A stretch of 5,272 nucleotides of DNA from DATAVB01 sp040414495. GTDB lineage: Bacteria; Actinomycetota; Actinomycetes; Mycobacteriales; QHCD01. How positions within the stretch are numbered: the stretch's first letter is position 1; every line of letters begins with the position of its first letter. Of the stretch, positions 5,217 to 5,272 are shown in pieces. The notes under the pieces were generated by a model. The model searched no databases, was not told the origin of the DNA, and saw only the letters and a list, made by a program, of their open reading frames with translations. The stretch spans positions 1-5,272 of the forward strand of contig JBEDUI010000141.1 of the NCBI GenBank assembly GCA_040414495.1, written 5' to 3'. Both the position numbers and the translations under genes were made by a program.

Positions 5217-5272
5217 GCCTTGCCGGACCGCCGCAGCACCTACAGCGACCACCGCTCGCGACGGCCAGGATC

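Noticed and set aside
5003..5239. N-terminal extension of the LacI-type protein with (ARVRVSRKT)n repeats
   Set aside because: The extension is the tandem repeat read in one of three open frames. LacI proteins normally begin a few residues before the helix-turn-helix, which fits ATG 5002.
4995..5252. Minus-strand reading with (SPGAGVPQD)n repeats
   Set aside because: It is another frame of the same repeat and stops just inside the LacI-type gene. It could be the tail of a gene entering from the right edge, but nothing in it is recognisable.
5240..5272. Ten codons and a TAG on the minus strand at the right edge (DPGRRERWSL)
   Set aside because: Too short to tell a gene end from chance; all frames are open at the edge.

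Overview
The window looks like chromosome of a high-GC actinobacterium, most likely a member of the Mycobacteriales such as Nocardia. This rests on the G/C-rich third codon positions, GTG starts, a DUF222/13E12-type protein at the left edge, and proteins of types common in that order: a general-stress-17M-like membrane protein, a DipZ-C-terminal-like thioredoxin and a LacI regulator with an MTASYTYN-type recognition helix. The genus is inferred; no rRNA or other marker gene is present.

Layout. At 1-259 (minus) is the N-terminal part of a DUF222/13E12 protein that runs off the left edge. From 260 to 797 there is no intact gene. On the minus strand, however, protein-like sequence can be followed across three reading frames (about 725 to 332), which I read as a decayed, unrecognised gene. 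At 798-1346 (plus) is a RibD-C/dihydrofolate-reductase-like protein with a clear Shine-Dalgarno. Everything to its right is on the minus strand and reads leftwards: a LacI-family regulator (5002-3947), a cation diffusion facilitator (3883-2888), a two-helix membrane protein with a general stress 17M-like domain (2802-2311) and a secretion-signal-less thioredoxin-like protein with a CBM-like C-terminal domain (2314-1373). The last two overlap by four bases (ATGA) and are probably translated together. The plus-strand reductase and the minus-strand thioredoxin gene converge with 26 bp between their stop codons.

Upstream of the lacI-type gene (5003-5272) is the most structured non-coding DNA of the window. 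It holds three perfect 27-bp tandem repeats, each containing a GCGGG-ACA-CCCGC dyad, then an AGGAGG-like tract and a perfect 8-bp inverted repeat with a 7-base spacer. This may be a control region or a small variable-number repeat; the regulator's target is not revealed.

How the genes work together: a stress-linked set (metal efflux, stress membrane protein, thiol-redox protein) is a reasonable reading of the minus-strand cluster, but only the last two genes are demonstrably coupled. I see no defence, CRISPR or biosynthetic system, no RNA gene and no insertion sequence. The most unusual points are the repeat/dyad region, the decayed gene at 332-725, and the non-standard cysteine arrangement of the thioredoxin-like protein.
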